NCBI GenBank assembly: GCA_035294725.1
Contig: DATGKK010000145.1
Span: 25,636 to 89,635 of the forward strand
Direction: 5' to 3'
Origin: DATGKK01 sp035294725
GTDB taxonomy: Bacteria > Actinomycetota > Acidimicrobiia > Acidimicrobiales > Bog-793
Length of the DNA: 64,000 nucleotides
The translations under genes and the position numbers were made by a program. Numbering within the stretch: the first letter of the stretch is position 1; each line of letters opens with the position of its first letter. This document shows positions 34,123 through 42,903 of the stretch, piece by piece. The notes below the pieces were generated by a model. It did no database searches. It saw nothing but the letters and a program-made list of their open reading frames with translations, and was not told the DNA's origin.

Positions 34123-35070
34123 TCAGTTGATCCGGATCCGCGGGTCGGCCACGGTCAGCGCAACGTCGGCGATGAAGTTGCCTACCACGGTTGCGATGCC
34201 GCCGAGCAGTGTGAGGGCGATCACAGTGGGGAAGTCCTCGTTGCCGAGCTCGTTGATGAACAGCAGCCCGAGTCCGTGTGAGTTGAACAGGTACTCGACG
34301 ATGAGGTTCCCTCCGAGCAGCACCGGGATGGAGAGCCCGATGAGGGTCACCATCGGGAGGATCGCATTGCGCAGCAGGTGACGCCGGAGGACCCGCCCGT
34401 TGCTGAGTCCTTTGGCCTTGGCGAGGCGGATGTAGTCCTGGGCGAGGGCGTCGAGGCCGGACGACCGCATGTAGCGGGAGTAGCCCGCCACAGCCGTGAT
34501 CGTGAGGGTGGCGATCGGGAGGAAGTTCGCCCGGAAGGCGAGCATGTACGGGACGATCCCCTCGCTCTGGCTCGCCTCTGCCGGGAAGATGTGGAGCGTG
34601 GTGGCAAAGACCCCGAGCAGGATGATGCCGAGGAAGTTCTGAGGCATCGAGTACGCGGTGAAGGCGGCGGCGGTGGCGGCCTGGTCCCCGATCGAGTTGC
34701 GCTTCACGGCCTGGAAGACCCCGAGCGGGATCGCGATCAGGATGCTCAGCACGAGAGCAGAGCCCGACAGCCACATGCTGTGAGGCGCGTTCTCGGCGAT
34801 GAGCGAGTCGACGCTCTGGTTGAGCTTGTAGGACTGGCCGAGGTTGCCGTGGAGTAGCTGCCAGATGTAGGAGGCGAACTGGTCCCACACCGGCCGGTCG
34901 TAGCCGTGCGCCTTGTTGAAGGCGTTCACAGCCGCGATCGAGGCGCGGTCGCCGAGGATCGAGCGCCCCGGCGAGGGAGCGATGATGTGGGTCATCCCGA
35001 AGGTGACGAAGGCGATCCCGAGGATCACGATCAACGAGGTGACAAAACGGCGGATGAGGTAAGCGGTCAT
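34123..35070 (-). CDS. Peptide ABC transporter permease (DppB type)
   Basis: A 315-residue permease beginning MTAYLIRRFVTSLIVILGIAF, the hallmark of DppB/OppB. The VWDQFASYIWQLLHGNLGQSY loop, helices through LSGSALVLSILIAIPLGV, and the coupling loop around ARAKGLSNGRVLRRHLLRNAIL-like residues (here RLAKAKGLSNGRV) are all present. ATG 35070 follows GGAGGGAG at good spacing. It is the first membrane gene after the substrate-binding lipoprotein, from which it is separated by 138 bp holding a hairpin. Confidence 0.9.
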   Translation of the reverse strand: MTAYLIRRFVTSLIVILGIAFVTFGMTHIIAPSPGRSILGDRASIAAVNAFNKAHGYDRPVWDQFASYIWQLLHGNLGQSYKLNQSVDSLIAENAPHSMWLSGSALVLSILIAIPLGVFQAVKRNSIGDQAATAAAFTAYSMPQNFLGIILLGVFATTLHIFPAEASQSEGIVPYMLAFRANFLPIATLTITAVAGYSRYMRSSGLDALAQDYIRLAKAKGLSNGRVLRRHLLRNAILPMVTLIGLSIPVLLGGNLIVEYLFNSHGLGLLFINELGNEDFPTVIALTLLGGIATVVGNFIADVALTVADPRIRIN

Positions 35071-35169
35071 CTCTGCATCACTCCCTCCGACGACGCCGAC
35101 CGCACGTCCGCACGGGAAGGATGCTAGGCCGAACCGGACGGTCCGTGCCCAGCACCCTTCCCGGCGGGT

Positions 35170-35194
35170 CACCCACGCCCTAGCGGGCGGGGTG
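35170..35194 (-). terminator. Attenuator-like hairpin after the binding-protein gene
   Basis: On the minus strand CACCC and GGGTG, then GCCC and GGGC, pair around a GCTA loop. Partial termination here would give more binding protein than permease, as is common in such operons. Confidence 0.45.
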
Positions 35195-35208
35195 CTCGTG
35201 CTCCCCGG

Positions 35209-37119
35209 TTACTTGATGAAGTACCAGTACTCGGGGGTGATGACGTACTGGGACATGTTCTCGAAGTCGGCCGGCGGACCGGAGATCTTCTTCGAGATGG
35301 CGAACACGAGGTCCGCGTTCGGCTGGAACAGCCCCGGCTGCTGAGCGGTGACGAGGGCGATCTCCTTTTGCACCGCGCTGCTGCTGAGCGAGGTGAGGGA
35401 GTTCTGGATGTCCTTGTTCACCTGCGGGTTGCTGTAGCCGCCGAGGTTGTACGAGCCGGTCGTGTTGAACAGCTCGTTCGTCGTCGGGTACAGGCTGTTG
35501 GTGAAGCCACCGAAGTCCTGCACGGCCCAGAGCTTGTCGTTCGACGGGTTCGAGACGTCCGACAGGTTGTCGATCATGTAGTTGAACGTCTTCTGCGAGA
35601 GCGACATCTTGATGCCGACCTTGGCCGCGTTGGAGGCCCAGGCCTCGATCTGCGAGCCGATGACCGCCGGCGAGTTGCCGTAGATCACGTTGAAGCTCAG
35701 CGTCTGGCCCTTCGGGATGCCCGGACCGCACTCGTTGCTCCCCGAGCCGGCCTTCTCACAGACCGACACACCGCCCGGGTTGACCTTCCAACCGTGGGAG
35801 GTGAGCAGGTTCTTCGCGGCAGAGATCGAGAACGGGTACGGGTTCGTCAGGGCGTTCGCCGGGGCGAACGGGCTCTTCGGGATGGCCGGGACCGGGCCGT
35901 AGGCCTGTCCTGCCGCACCGTCGAAGATGCCCTTCGACTGGATCACCGCTGGCTCGTCCTGCAGGTGCGCGAGCGCCTGACGGATGTAGAGCTGCTTGAT
36001 GACGTTGTCGAAGTTGTTCGTCGGGTCCTTGAAGTTGTAGTCGGCGTAGGAGAACCCGAAGTCCGGGTAGCCCCACACGTAGTAGTTGCTGGTGAGGGAG
36101 CTCACCTTGGCGAGGTCGCTGAAGTCGACGAAGCCGACGTCGAGGCTGCCGTTGAGCAGCTGCTCGAACTCGGCCGAGGTCGACGTGAACGCCACGAGCT
36201 GGACGCCCGAGATGGCCGGCTTGTGGCCGGAGTACTTCGGGTTCGTCGTGAACGAGGCGCCGTCGGTCGCCGGGTCGAAGGACGAGATGACGAACGGACC
36301 GTCGACGACCTTCCAGAGCGGGTTCGTCGCGTACGTGTGCAGGATCCCCGACTGGGCGTTCAGGAACTTGTAGATCGCCTCGGCGTTCGCCAGGTTCATC
36401 CAACCAGACTTCGTCGCCGGCATGATCGAGCCGTTTGCGCTCGTCTTCGCCCAGGCCTGCGCCGGAAGCGGCGTGATCAGGCCGAGCTGGTTGTAGAAGA
36501 GGAAGTTCTGGTTGTAGGTCTTGTTGAGGTGCAAGACGAGGGTCGTCGCGTTCGGCGTCGACATGCTCGTGATGAAGTCCGGGAACAGGCCGGGCGTGTA
36601 GTTGCCGTAGTTCGCCGGGCTGATCTTCACGGCCGCTTCGATGAGCTCGATGTCGAACTCGGCGTCGGTCGAGGTGACCGGGGCGCCGTCGGACCACTTC
36701 CACCCCGACTTCATGTGGATGGTGATGGTCTTGTTGTTGTTCGAGAAGGTCGGCTTCGTGGCGAGGCTGTCGGTGTAGTCGATGGTGGGGACGTCGCCCT
36801 GGGGCGACCACCACAGCGGCCGCCAGGAGAGGTCCTGGAACTGGTTGATCGTGTAGACCGACGAGTTGTTCGCAGGGGTGACCGGGAAGATGTAGTTCGG
36901 CCCGGCCCCTGGCGACTCGGCGATCGTGACGACCCCGCCGGCCTTCGGCGTGCCGTGCTCGGCCGGCATGCTCCCGTAGGCTCCCGGCGTCGAGACGGTG
37001 CCCGGCGTGTGGGTCGACGTTGTTTTCGTGGATGATGGTGAGCTGCCGCAGGCGGCTAGGAGGACCGCGCCGGTCGCAAGGACTGCTCCGGTACGTATCC
37101 CCTTACTGAGTGCCCTCAT
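35209..37119 (-). CDS. Peptide ABC transporter substrate-binding lipoprotein (SBP_bac_5)
   Basis: A 636-residue extracytoplasmic solute-binding protein of family 5, tethered by lipid. The signal is MRALSKGIRTG, a hydrophobic run and the lipobox LLAAC, then a Ser/Thr linker. The mature part has the family features: tripartite start near TIAESPGAGPNYIFPV, WSDGAPVTSTDAEF, the NPKYSGHKPAISGVQLV block and a conserved C-terminal domain ending at EYWYFIK. ATG 37119 is chosen because AAGGGGGAG precedes it; an upstream in-frame start gives no signal peptide. It is the first gene of the leftward operon and appears to be under an operator of two direct repeats. Ligand: a peptide or similar compound. Confidence 0.9.
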   Translation of the reverse strand: MRALSKGIRTGAVLATGAVLLAACGSSPSSTKTTSTHTPGTVSTPGAYGSMPAEHGTPKAGGVVTIAESPGAGPNYIFPVTPANNSSVYTINQFQDLSWRPLWWSPQGDVPTIDYTDSLATKPTFSNNNKTITIHMKSGWKWSDGAPVTSTDAEFDIELIEAAVKISPANYGNYTPGLFPDFITSMSTPNATTLVLHLNKTYNQNFLFYNQLGLITPLPAQAWAKTSANGSIMPATKSGWMNLANAEAIYKFLNAQSGILHTYATNPLWKVVDGPFVISSFDPATDGASFTTNPKYSGHKPAISGVQLVAFTSTSAEFEQLLNGSLDVGFVDFSDLAKVSSLTSNYYVWGYPDFGFSYADYNFKDPTNNFDNVIKQLYIRQALAHLQDEPAVIQSKGIFDGAAGQAYGPVPAIPKSPFAPANALTNPYPFSISAAKNLLTSHGWKVNPGGVSVCEKAGSGSNECGPGIPKGQTLSFNVIYGNSPAVIGSQIEAWASNAAKVGIKMSLSQKTFNYMIDNLSDVSNPSNDKLWAVQDFGGFTNSLYPTTNELFNTTGSYNLGGYSNPQVNKDIQNSLTSLSSSAVQKEIALVTAQQPGLFQPNADLVFAISKKISGPPADFENMSQYVITPEYWYFIK

Positions 37120-37134
37120 AGGGCTCCCCCTTTC

Positions 37135-37152
37135 GGGTCGGGTGCCCGACCC
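37135..37152 (-). promoter_or_regulatory. Perfect palindrome in the leader of the peptide operon
   Basis: GGGTCGGG-TG-CCCGACCC, an 8-bp stem with a 2-bp centre, lies immediately before the ribosome-binding site of the binding-protein gene. It may be an mRNA hairpin that shields the site or stabilises the mRNA, or a repressor site. Confidence 0.5.
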
Positions 37153-37171
37153 TGGATCAGGCCGGACGTTA

Positions 37172-37202
37172 CGCAACCGTCATACTAGCTACGCGCAACC
37201 GT
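37172..37202 (-). promoter_or_regulatory. Two direct repeats flanking a -10 hexamer (operator-like)
   Basis: CGCAACCGT occurs at 37172-37180 and 37194-37202, 22 bp apart, about two helical turns. On the transcribed strand a TAGTAT -10 hexamer lies at 37182-37187 between them. One copy therefore falls in the -35/-10 spacer and the other at the start of transcription, the expected layout for a repressor site. Confidence 0.5.
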
Positions 37203-37410
37203 AAGATAGTGGTCTCTCATCCCGCCCGCCAGACCCACCGCAGATTTTTCTCACCCATTCGGCTGGGACCGAAACCTCCCGAGGGCCACGCTCCCTCCAC
37301 CCGGGGCGTGCTGAGGCGCCGGCCAGCCACGCACCGCCCGCCGCGAGCCCGGAGCCGTTCCCTTCGGGGTCGGTGCTCGAATGGGGCTCGGGGTGGTGGA
37401 GAATGTCTGC

Positions 37411-38412
37411 GTGGCGCGGATCGGACTCGTCCTCGGCGCGGGAGGGGTAGTCGGCGAGGCATTCCACGCCGGCGTGCTGGCGGCGCTCTGCGAGGTGACC
37501 GGCTTCGACGCGCGCACCGCCCACTACCTGGTGGGAACCTCCGCGGGCTCGGTCGTGGCCGCCTCGTTGCGTGCGGGAGTGAGCGCCGGCGACCTCTATG
37601 CCCGTGCCACGGGGCGCCCGCTCTCGCCCGAGGGCCGCGCCCTGTTCGAGGCGCCGCGGGCGACGGTTCCGTCGCCGGCGCCGTCCGGGGGCGAGCTCGG
37701 CGGTGTCGGTCCTGCTCGGATCGGACCTGCCTCGCCCGAGCTGCTTGGCCGGCTCGTCGCCCGACCGCAGGCGCTGCGGCCGGCACTCGCCGCAGCTGCC
37801 CTCCTCCCCGAGGGCCGCCGGGACGCCGCGTCGTGGTTCCGCGGGTTCGACAGCTGGTTCAGCAGCTGGCCCTCGGACGAGAGATCCGAGCTGTGGATCT
37901 GTGCCGTCGACCTCGGGAACGGCGAGCGGGTCGTGTTCGGCCGCAGCGGCTCCCCTGCGGTCGCGGTCTCCCAGGCGGTCCAGGCCTCCTGCGCCATCCC
38001 GGCGGTGTTCCAGCCGGTGAGGATCGCGGGCCGCCGGTACGTCGACGGCGGGGTGCACTCGCCGACGAACGCGGACCTCTGCGCTGGTGAGCCACTCGAC
38101 GCCGTCGTCGTGAGCTCGCCGATGTCAGCCGTGCGCCTCGCCGGCGCGCCGGCGTTCTCGGCCGACCGGCTCCGGGTCGCGGCGCGCCTCCCGGCCCGGC
38201 GCGTGCTGCAGCGCGAACTGGTGGCACTGGCGGGAGCAGGGACACCCGTGCTCGCCGTCGAGCCGACGCTCGAGGTGATCGACGCCATGGGCCTCCAGCC
38301 GATGGACGTGCGCCGGCGCGAGCCGGTTGCCGAGGCGGCGTTCCAGGCCGCGCGGCGGCTTGTGGACGGACCCGCCGGCCGCGAGATCGGTCGGGTGCTG
38401 TGCCGGCGGTAG
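37411..38412 (+). CDS. Patatin-like phospholipase (second paralogue)
   Basis: A 333-residue patatin-family acyl hydrolase. From GTG 37411 the protein begins VARIGLVLGAGG, so the oxyanion loop is close to the N-terminus as in the family. The nucleophile motif is GTSAG (Ser44) and the acid lies in YVDGGVHSP. Compared with the paralogue at 21666 it has a Pro/Gly-rich insertion (about residues 75-110). GAGAAT ends 6 nt before GTG 37411, which favours this start; an in-frame ATG at 37381 would add 10 residues. No signal peptide. Convergent with the LLM oxidoreductase gene. Confidence 0.82.
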   Translation: MARIGLVLGAGGVVGEAFHAGVLAALCEVTGFDARTAHYLVGTSAGSVVAASLRAGVSAGDLYARATGRPLSPEGRALFEAPRATVPSPAPSGGELGGVGPARIGPASPELLGRLVARPQALRPALAAAALLPEGRRDAASWFRGFDSWFSSWPSDERSELWICAVDLGNGERVVFGRSGSPAVAVSQAVQASCAIPAVFQPVRIAGRRYVDGGVHSPTNADLCAGEPLDAVVVSSPMSAVRLAGAPAFSADRLRVAARLPARRVLQRELVALAGAGTPVLAVEPTLEVIDAMGLQPMDVRRREPVAEAAFQAARRLVDGPAGREIGRVLCRR

Positions 38413-38463
38413 ACGGACGCCGCAACGGCGGGGCGGTTGTCGGGCGTCGGCGCAGCCCGGTTC

Positions 38464-39324
38464 TCAGAACAGCTCAGCGGCGAGCTCCCGGTACTCCTCG
38501 AGGGGGAAGTCGCGGCCGCCCTCTCGCACCACCTGGACGCTGACATGGTCGGCACCGGCTTCGAGGTGCTCGCGTAGGCGCCGGGCGACCGCCGCGGCGT
38601 TGCCGTGGGGGACGATGGCGTCGACAAGGCGGTCGCTCCCCCCGTGCGGGAGGTCGTCGTGCGGCCATCCGAGCGCGACGAGGTTGTTGGCGTAGTTCTC
38701 GAGGCCGAGATAGCCGGTGGTGTGGCTGCGGGCGGCGGAGCGCGCTCGCTCGGCGTCGGCGTCGAGGACGACGGCGACCTCCGGGGCGAGGACGGGGCCC
38801 GGCCCGAGCAGCTCGCGAGCGCGAGCGGTGTGCTCGACCGGGACGAAGTACGGATGAGCCCCGAGCGACTCCTCGGCGGCGAGTCGGAGCATCTTCGGCC
38901 TGAGGGCGGCCACGATCCGCCGGTCGTTCACGACGGCCGGCGTCGCCGCCCCGAGCCCTCGGAGGAACTCCCGCACCTTTGTGAGGGGGCGTGCGTAGCG
39001 CTGCCCAGTCGGCTCCACCACGGGGGCGTGGCTCGCGCCGATGCCGAGGAGGAAGCGCTCTCCCCGGGCGCCGAAGCTCTCGACCTGCGCCGCAACGGCG
39101 GCGGGGTCGTTGATCCAGACCGAGAGGATCCCCGTCGCCACGACGGCGTGGTCGGTCCCGGCGAGCAGCTCGCTAAAGAGCGGGTGGATGCCCGGCTGGA
39201 AACGGCCTGAGCTCCACAGCGCCGAGTACCCGAGCTGCTCCATCTCGTGGGCCACCTCGCCCGCCGAGCGATCCTCGGCCCGCCAGGAGCCGCTCCACCA
39301 GATGCCGTACCGTCCGAGCTGCAC
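38464..39324 (-). CDS. LLM-class F420-dependent oxidoreductase
   Basis: A 286-residue luciferase-like TIM-barrel oxidoreductase, close to the actinobacterial F420-dependent subgroup typified by MSMEG_4141. It has the entry QLGRYGIWWSG, the ATGILSVWINDPA strand, the FLLGIGASHAPVVE coenzyme phosphate region, and the C-terminal ALGWPHDDLPHGG followed by HVSVQVVRE. GTG 39324 is chosen because TAGCGT lies 7 nt upstream and family members start here; an ATG 36 nt earlier is the alternative. Cofactor F420 (not FMN) is inferred from the subgroup. The substrate is unknown. Confidence 0.8.
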   Translation of the reverse strand: MQLGRYGIWWSGSWRAEDRSAGEVAHEMEQLGYSALWSSGRFQPGIHPLFSELLAGTDHAVVATGILSVWINDPAAVAAQVESFGARGERFLLGIGASHAPVVEPTGQRYARPLTKVREFLRGLGAATPAVVNDRRIVAALRPKMLRLAAEESLGAHPYFVPVEHTARARELLGPGPVLAPEVAVVLDADAERARSAARSHTTGYLGLENYANNLVALGWPHDDLPHGGSDRLVDAIVPHGNAAAVARRLREHLEAGADHVSVQVVREGGRDFPLEEYRELAAELF

Positions 39325-39331
39325 TCCTGAG

Positions 39332-39337
39332 ACGCTA
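39332..39337 (-). promoter_or_regulatory. -10 hexamer TAGCGT, leaderless
   Basis: TAGCGT ends 7 nt before GTG 39324 and supports that start. Confidence 0.4.
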
Positions 39338-39396
39338 TTGATGCGCCGCAGATGCCGCACGCTGAGGGTCGCGCGGCACGCTGCCCTGAGCGTGCG

Positions 39397-40434
39397 CTAC
39401 ATCTTCTCGGCCAGCAGCTCGGCGATCTGCACCGCGTTGAGAGCCGCCCCCTTGCGCAGGTTGTCGCCGACGACGAACAGGCTGAGCCCGCGGCCGCCCT
39501 CGACCGTCGGGTCGCTGCGAACCCGGCCGACGAGCGAGCGGTCGCGCCCGGCCGCCGCGAGCGGCGTCGGCATCTCCGAGAGCTCGACGCCGGGCGCGTC
39601 GCGCAGCACGTCGACGGCCTCTTGCGGGGTGACCGGTCGCTCGAGCTCGATGTTGAGGGCGGCGCCGTGCCCGGTGTAGACGGGCACCCGCACGCAGGTG
39701 CACGAGACGGCGAGGTCCGGCAGTCCGAGGATCTTGCGGGACTCGTTGCGGTATTTCTGCTCCTCGTTCGTCTCCCCCGAGCCGTCGTCCACGAGCGAGC
39801 CGGCGATCGGCAGCACGTTGAAGGCGACCGGACCGGGGAAGGTGGCGGCCGGCGGGAGCTCGACTGCCCTCCCGTCGAAGGTGAGCGCCGCCGCCTCTGC
39901 GCCAACTTTGCGAACCTGCTCGTCGAGCTCAGCCACCCCGGCGAGCCCGGCGCCTGAGACGGCCTGGTACGTGGCGACGACGAGGCGGCGGAGGCCCGCG
40001 AGGTCGTGGAGCGGCTTCAGCACCGGTATCGCCACCATCGTCGTGCAGTTGGGATTGGCGACGATCCCCTTTTTGATGTGGGCAAGCTCGCCGGCGTTGG
40101 CCTCGGGCACGACGAGCGGCACGTCGGGGTCCATGCGCCAGGCGGAGGAGTTGTCGATCACGACGGCGCCAGCGGCGGCGATCCGGGGTGCGAGCTGCCT
40201 CGAGGCTGCGGCCCCGCACGAGAGGAGCGCGATCTCGATGCCGTCGAAGCCGGCCTTGTCGGCCTCCTCGACCTCGATCTCGCCTCCCCGCCACGGGAGC
40301 GACCTCCCGGCCGAGCGGGCGGTCGCGAAGAGCCGGAGCGACGCGCACGGAAAGTCGCGTTCCTCGAGGAGACGGCGCATCACTCCGCCGACCTGCCCGG
40401 TCGCGCCGAACACTGCGACGTGCAGGCCACCCAT
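39397..40434 (-). CDS. asd: Aspartate-semialdehyde dehydrogenase
   Basis: Asd reduces aspartyl phosphate to aspartate semialdehyde with NADPH, the branch point to lysine, methionine and threonine. The 345-residue protein starts with the Rossmann motif VFGATGQVGGVM, has the catalytic cysteine in VANPNCTTMVAIP, the glutamine in YQAVSGAG and the substrate-binding histidine in VPVYTGHGAALN. Subunit size and motifs match the bacterial class. It begins at ATG 40434, exactly 6 nt after a TACACT hexamer, so it is probably transcribed on its own as well as with lysC, which lies 79 bp upstream on the same strand. Confidence 0.93.
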   Translation of the reverse strand: MGGLHVAVFGATGQVGGVMRRLLEERDFPCASLRLFATARSAGRSLPWRGGEIEVEEADKAGFDGIEIALLSCGAAASRQLAPRIAAAGAVVIDNSSAWRMDPDVPLVVPEANAGELAHIKKGIVANPNCTTMVAIPVLKPLHDLAGLRRLVVATYQAVSGAGLAGVAELDEQVRKVGAEAAALTFDGRAVELPPAATFPGPVAFNVLPIAGSLVDDGSGETNEEQKYRNESRKILGLPDLAVSCTCVRVPVYTGHGAALNIELERPVTPQEAVDVLRDAPGVELSEMPTPLAAAGRDRSLVGRVRSDPTVEGGRGLSLFVVGDNLRKGAALNAVQIAELLAEKM

Positions 40435-40440
40435 GATCCA

Positions 40441-40446
40441 AGTGTA
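40441..40446 (-). promoter_or_regulatory. -10 hexamer TACACT, leaderless
   Basis: TACACT ends 6 nt before ATG 40434 of asd, inside the lysC-asd gap. Confidence 0.55.
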
Positions 40447-40513
40447 GGAGCCGGCCGGCGCGGCCCGGAGGTTGCCCGCGGACCCGGTCGCGGGCCGTCG
40501 ACCGGGGCGAGGG

Positions 40514-41731
40514 TCAGGCGGAGTCGAGCTGGAAGGCGCGGTGGAGCGCCTGCACGGCCCGCTCTGCGTGCTCCGCCCGGACCATGCACGAGATCCGGAT
40601 CGGCGAGGTCGAGATCATCTCGATGTTGATGCCCTCCGCTGCGAGGATCTCGAACATCGTGGCGGTCACGCCAGGGTGGGTCTTCATGCCGGCGCCGACG
40701 ATCGACACCATGGCCACGTCGGTGTCGGCCACGACCTCCGCTGCGCCAAGCTCCCCGAGGATCGAAGAGGCGACCTCCGTGCTCGCCGCGAGGTCGGCGG
40801 CTGGCACGGTGAACGAGATGTCGGTCGTGCCGGCGTGCGAGATGTTCTGGACGATCATGTCGACGTTGATCGCCTTGTCGGCGAGGTGGCGGAAGAGCGT
40901 CGCCGCGATGCCCGGGCGGTCGGCCACGCCGGCGAGAGTGACCTTGGCCTGCGAGGTGTCGTGGGTGACGGCCGAGACGACGGGCTGTTCCATGGACGGG
41001 TCCTCCTCGGTGACGGCCGTGCCCGGCTCCCAGGTGAAGCTGGAGCGGACGATCAGGGGTACGTGGTGGTTGCGGGCGAACTCGACCGACCGAAGCGCGA
41101 GGACCCGCCCGCCCGTGGCGGCGATCTCGAGCATCTCCTCGAAGGAGATGCGGGGCACCTTCCGCGCGTTCGGCACGACCCGGGGATCTGCCGAGAACAC
41201 GCCGGAGACGTCGGTGTAGATCTCGCAACGCGAGGCGCCGAGAGCCGCCGCGAGGGCAACGGCCGTCGTGTCGGACCCACCCCGCCCTAGCGTCGTGATG
41301 TCGCGGGTCGACGAGACCCCCTGGAAGCCGGCGACGACGGGCGTAACGCCCTCGGCGAGGGCCGCGCGCAGCCGGTCGCCTCGGACCTCGAGGATGCGCG
41401 CCTTGGTGTGGAGCGTGTCGGTGATGATGCCCGCCTGGCTGCCGGTGAACGAGGCGGCTGGCACCCTGCGCTCCGCGAGGGCCATGCACAACAGGGCCAT
41501 CGAGATCCGCTCGCCGGCTGTGAGCAGCATGTCGAGCTCCCGTCCCGGGCGCTCGGCTGAGACCTGCTCGGCGAGGTGGAGCAGGTCGTCGGTCGTCCTG
41601 CCCATGGCGCTCACGACGACGACGACGTCGTCGCCCGAGCGCCGTGACCTCTCGACGTGCTCGGCGACGGCCCGGATACGGTCGGCGTCCGCGACCGAGG
41701 TGCCACCGAACTTCTGCACGACCAGGCTCAC
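40514..41731 (-). CDS. lysC: Aspartate kinase
   Basis: LysC phosphorylates aspartate, the first step of the aspartate family. The 405-residue protein has the kinase entry VVQKFGGTSVAD, the FQGVSSTRDITTLGRGGSDTTAVALA nucleotide/substrate block near residue 150, and FSADPRVVPNARK. A pair of ACT domains fills residues about 265-405 (VTLAGVADRPGIAATLF and VSIVGAGMKTHPG), so feedback control by lysine and/or threonine is expected. GTG 41731 lies 6 nt after TAGCTT. Actinobacterial lysC genes often also produce a beta subunit from an internal start; a candidate ATG lies near 40993. It is followed by asd. Confidence 0.93.
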   Translation of the reverse strand: MSLVVQKFGGTSVADADRIRAVAEHVERSRRSGDDVVVVVSAMGRTTDDLLHLAEQVSAERPGRELDMLLTAGERISMALLCMALAERRVPAASFTGSQAGIITDTLHTKARILEVRGDRLRAALAEGVTPVVAGFQGVSSTRDITTLGRGGSDTTAVALAAALGASRCEIYTDVSGVFSADPRVVPNARKVPRISFEEMLEIAATGGRVLALRSVEFARNHHVPLIVRSSFTWEPGTAVTEEDPSMEQPVVSAVTHDTSQAKVTLAGVADRPGIAATLFRHLADKAINVDMIVQNISHAGTTDISFTVPAADLAASTEVASSILGELGAAEVVADTDVAMVSIVGAGMKTHPGVTATMFEILAAEGINIEMISTSPIRISCMVRAEHAERAVQALHRAFQLDSA

Positions 41732-41737
41732 GCCGCC

Positions 41738-41743
41738 AAGCTA
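41738..41743 (-). promoter_or_regulatory. -10 hexamer TAGCTT, leaderless
   Basis: TAGCTT ends 6 nt before GTG 41731 of lysC. Confidence 0.55.
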
Positions 41744-41884
41744 CCTGCGCCACGAGCGCCCACTTTGGGAAGGCAGCGGCCGGCCTTGGCCGCCGGAGCC
41801 TCGGGACCTCCCCCGGCGACGCGCGCTCGGCCCAATGGGCCACCCGGCGGCAGCCCCGCCGCCAGTGCCGGAGCGGGGCTCAGG

Positions 41885-41890
41885 TACTCT
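41885..41890 (+). promoter_or_regulatory. -10 hexamer TACTCT
   Basis: TACTCT ends 8 nt before GTG 41899 of the membrane-anchored cyclophilin; a very short leader or none is expected. Confidence 0.45.
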
Positions 41891-41898
41891 GTCGGGCC

Positions 41899-42741
41899 GT
41901 GCCCACGGAGAAGCGAGCCAGGCAGCGCGCGGCGCGCTACCAGAAGCAGGCGAAGCTCGAGCAGCAGCGGCGCCGCCGCAAGCTGATGCGGCGTGGCCTC
42001 AGCTTCCTCGTCCTTCTTGCGCTGATCGTCCTCGTGGTCTTCCTCGTCTCGGGCGGCAGCCCGAAGAAGCTGCACGCGGCGACGAAGAGCACCACGACCA
42101 CGACGACGCTGCCGATCGCGAAGCCCCAGGACGGCGGCACGATCGTGAAGTGGGTCTGCCCGAACCTGAACGGCTCCTCCTCCCACATTCTTCACTTCCC
42201 GAAGACGCAGCCGCCGATGTGCATCAACCCGGCGAAGACCTACACCGCGACCTTTTACACCTCCGAGGGCGACGTCAAGGTGGTCCTTGACACGACCCGC
42301 ACCCCGCTCACGGCCGACAACTTCGTCGTGCTCGCCCTGTACCACTACTACGACGGCACGAGCATCGACCGCATCGACCCGAGCATCGACATCCTCCAGG
42401 GCGGCTCGCCGGACACCCAGACGATCGACGACCCTGGTCCCGGCTACACGATCAAGGACGAGGGGTCGGGCTACAAGTACGTGCCCGGCGACCTCGTGAT
42501 GGCGAGGAGCAGCAGCCCCAACAGCGGAGCCGCCCAGTACTTCTTCGTCTACGGAACGAAGGCGTCGGTGCTCGACTCCCAGGGCACCTACGTGGTCTTC
42601 GGCCACGTCGTCTCCGGGATGTCGGTGCTGCGGAAGATCGCGGCGCTCTACGAGCCGTGCCCTGCGTCCGACTCGAGCTGTCTCGGCGGGCTGCCGAGGA
42701 AGGTCGTCCTTGTGAAGAAGGTGACGATCGCGGTCTCCTAG
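41899..42741 (+). CDS. Membrane-anchored cyclophilin-type peptidyl-prolyl isomerase with degenerate active site
   Basis: A 280-residue protein with a basic N-terminus (RARQRAARYQKQ), a transmembrane helix at about 33-53 (LSFLVLLALIVLVVFLV) and an extracytoplasmic cyclophilin domain from about 100. The usual FHRVIPxFxxQGGD is changed to IDRIDPSIDILQGGSPD: the arginine is kept but Phe and His are lost, so isomerase activity may be weak. GAAQYFFVYG and VFGHVVSG continue the fold. It shares with the next gene an N-terminal block of CP, GSS, HFP and QPPMCI. GTG 41899 is taken, as longer forms lack similarity. It is divergent from lysC. Confidence 0.82.
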   Translation: MPTEKRARQRAARYQKQAKLEQQRRRRKLMRRGLSFLVLLALIVLVVFLVSGGSPKKLHAATKSTTTTTTLPIAKPQDGGTIVKWVCPNLNGSSSHILHFPKTQPPMCINPAKTYTATFYTSEGDVKVVLDTTRTPLTADNFVVLALYHYYDGTSIDRIDPSIDILQGGSPDTQTIDDPGPGYTIKDEGSGYKYVPGDLVMARSSSPNSGAAQYFFVYGTKASVLDSQGTYVVFGHVVSGMSVLRKIAALYEPCPASDSSCLGGLPRKVVLVKKVTIAVS

Positions 42742-42903
42742 GGCTCGCCGGCGAGCACCGCAGGGCCGGCGCACGACGGGTCGAGCGCGTCGAGCCCGCC
42801 GGGCTAACGTCCTCGAGCAGGCGAACCCGGAACCGGAGATCCGGCACAGCATCTCGGGCCGTCCGGCCCGTACAAGCGGACCAGCCAAAGGAACGGAGCG
42901 ACG

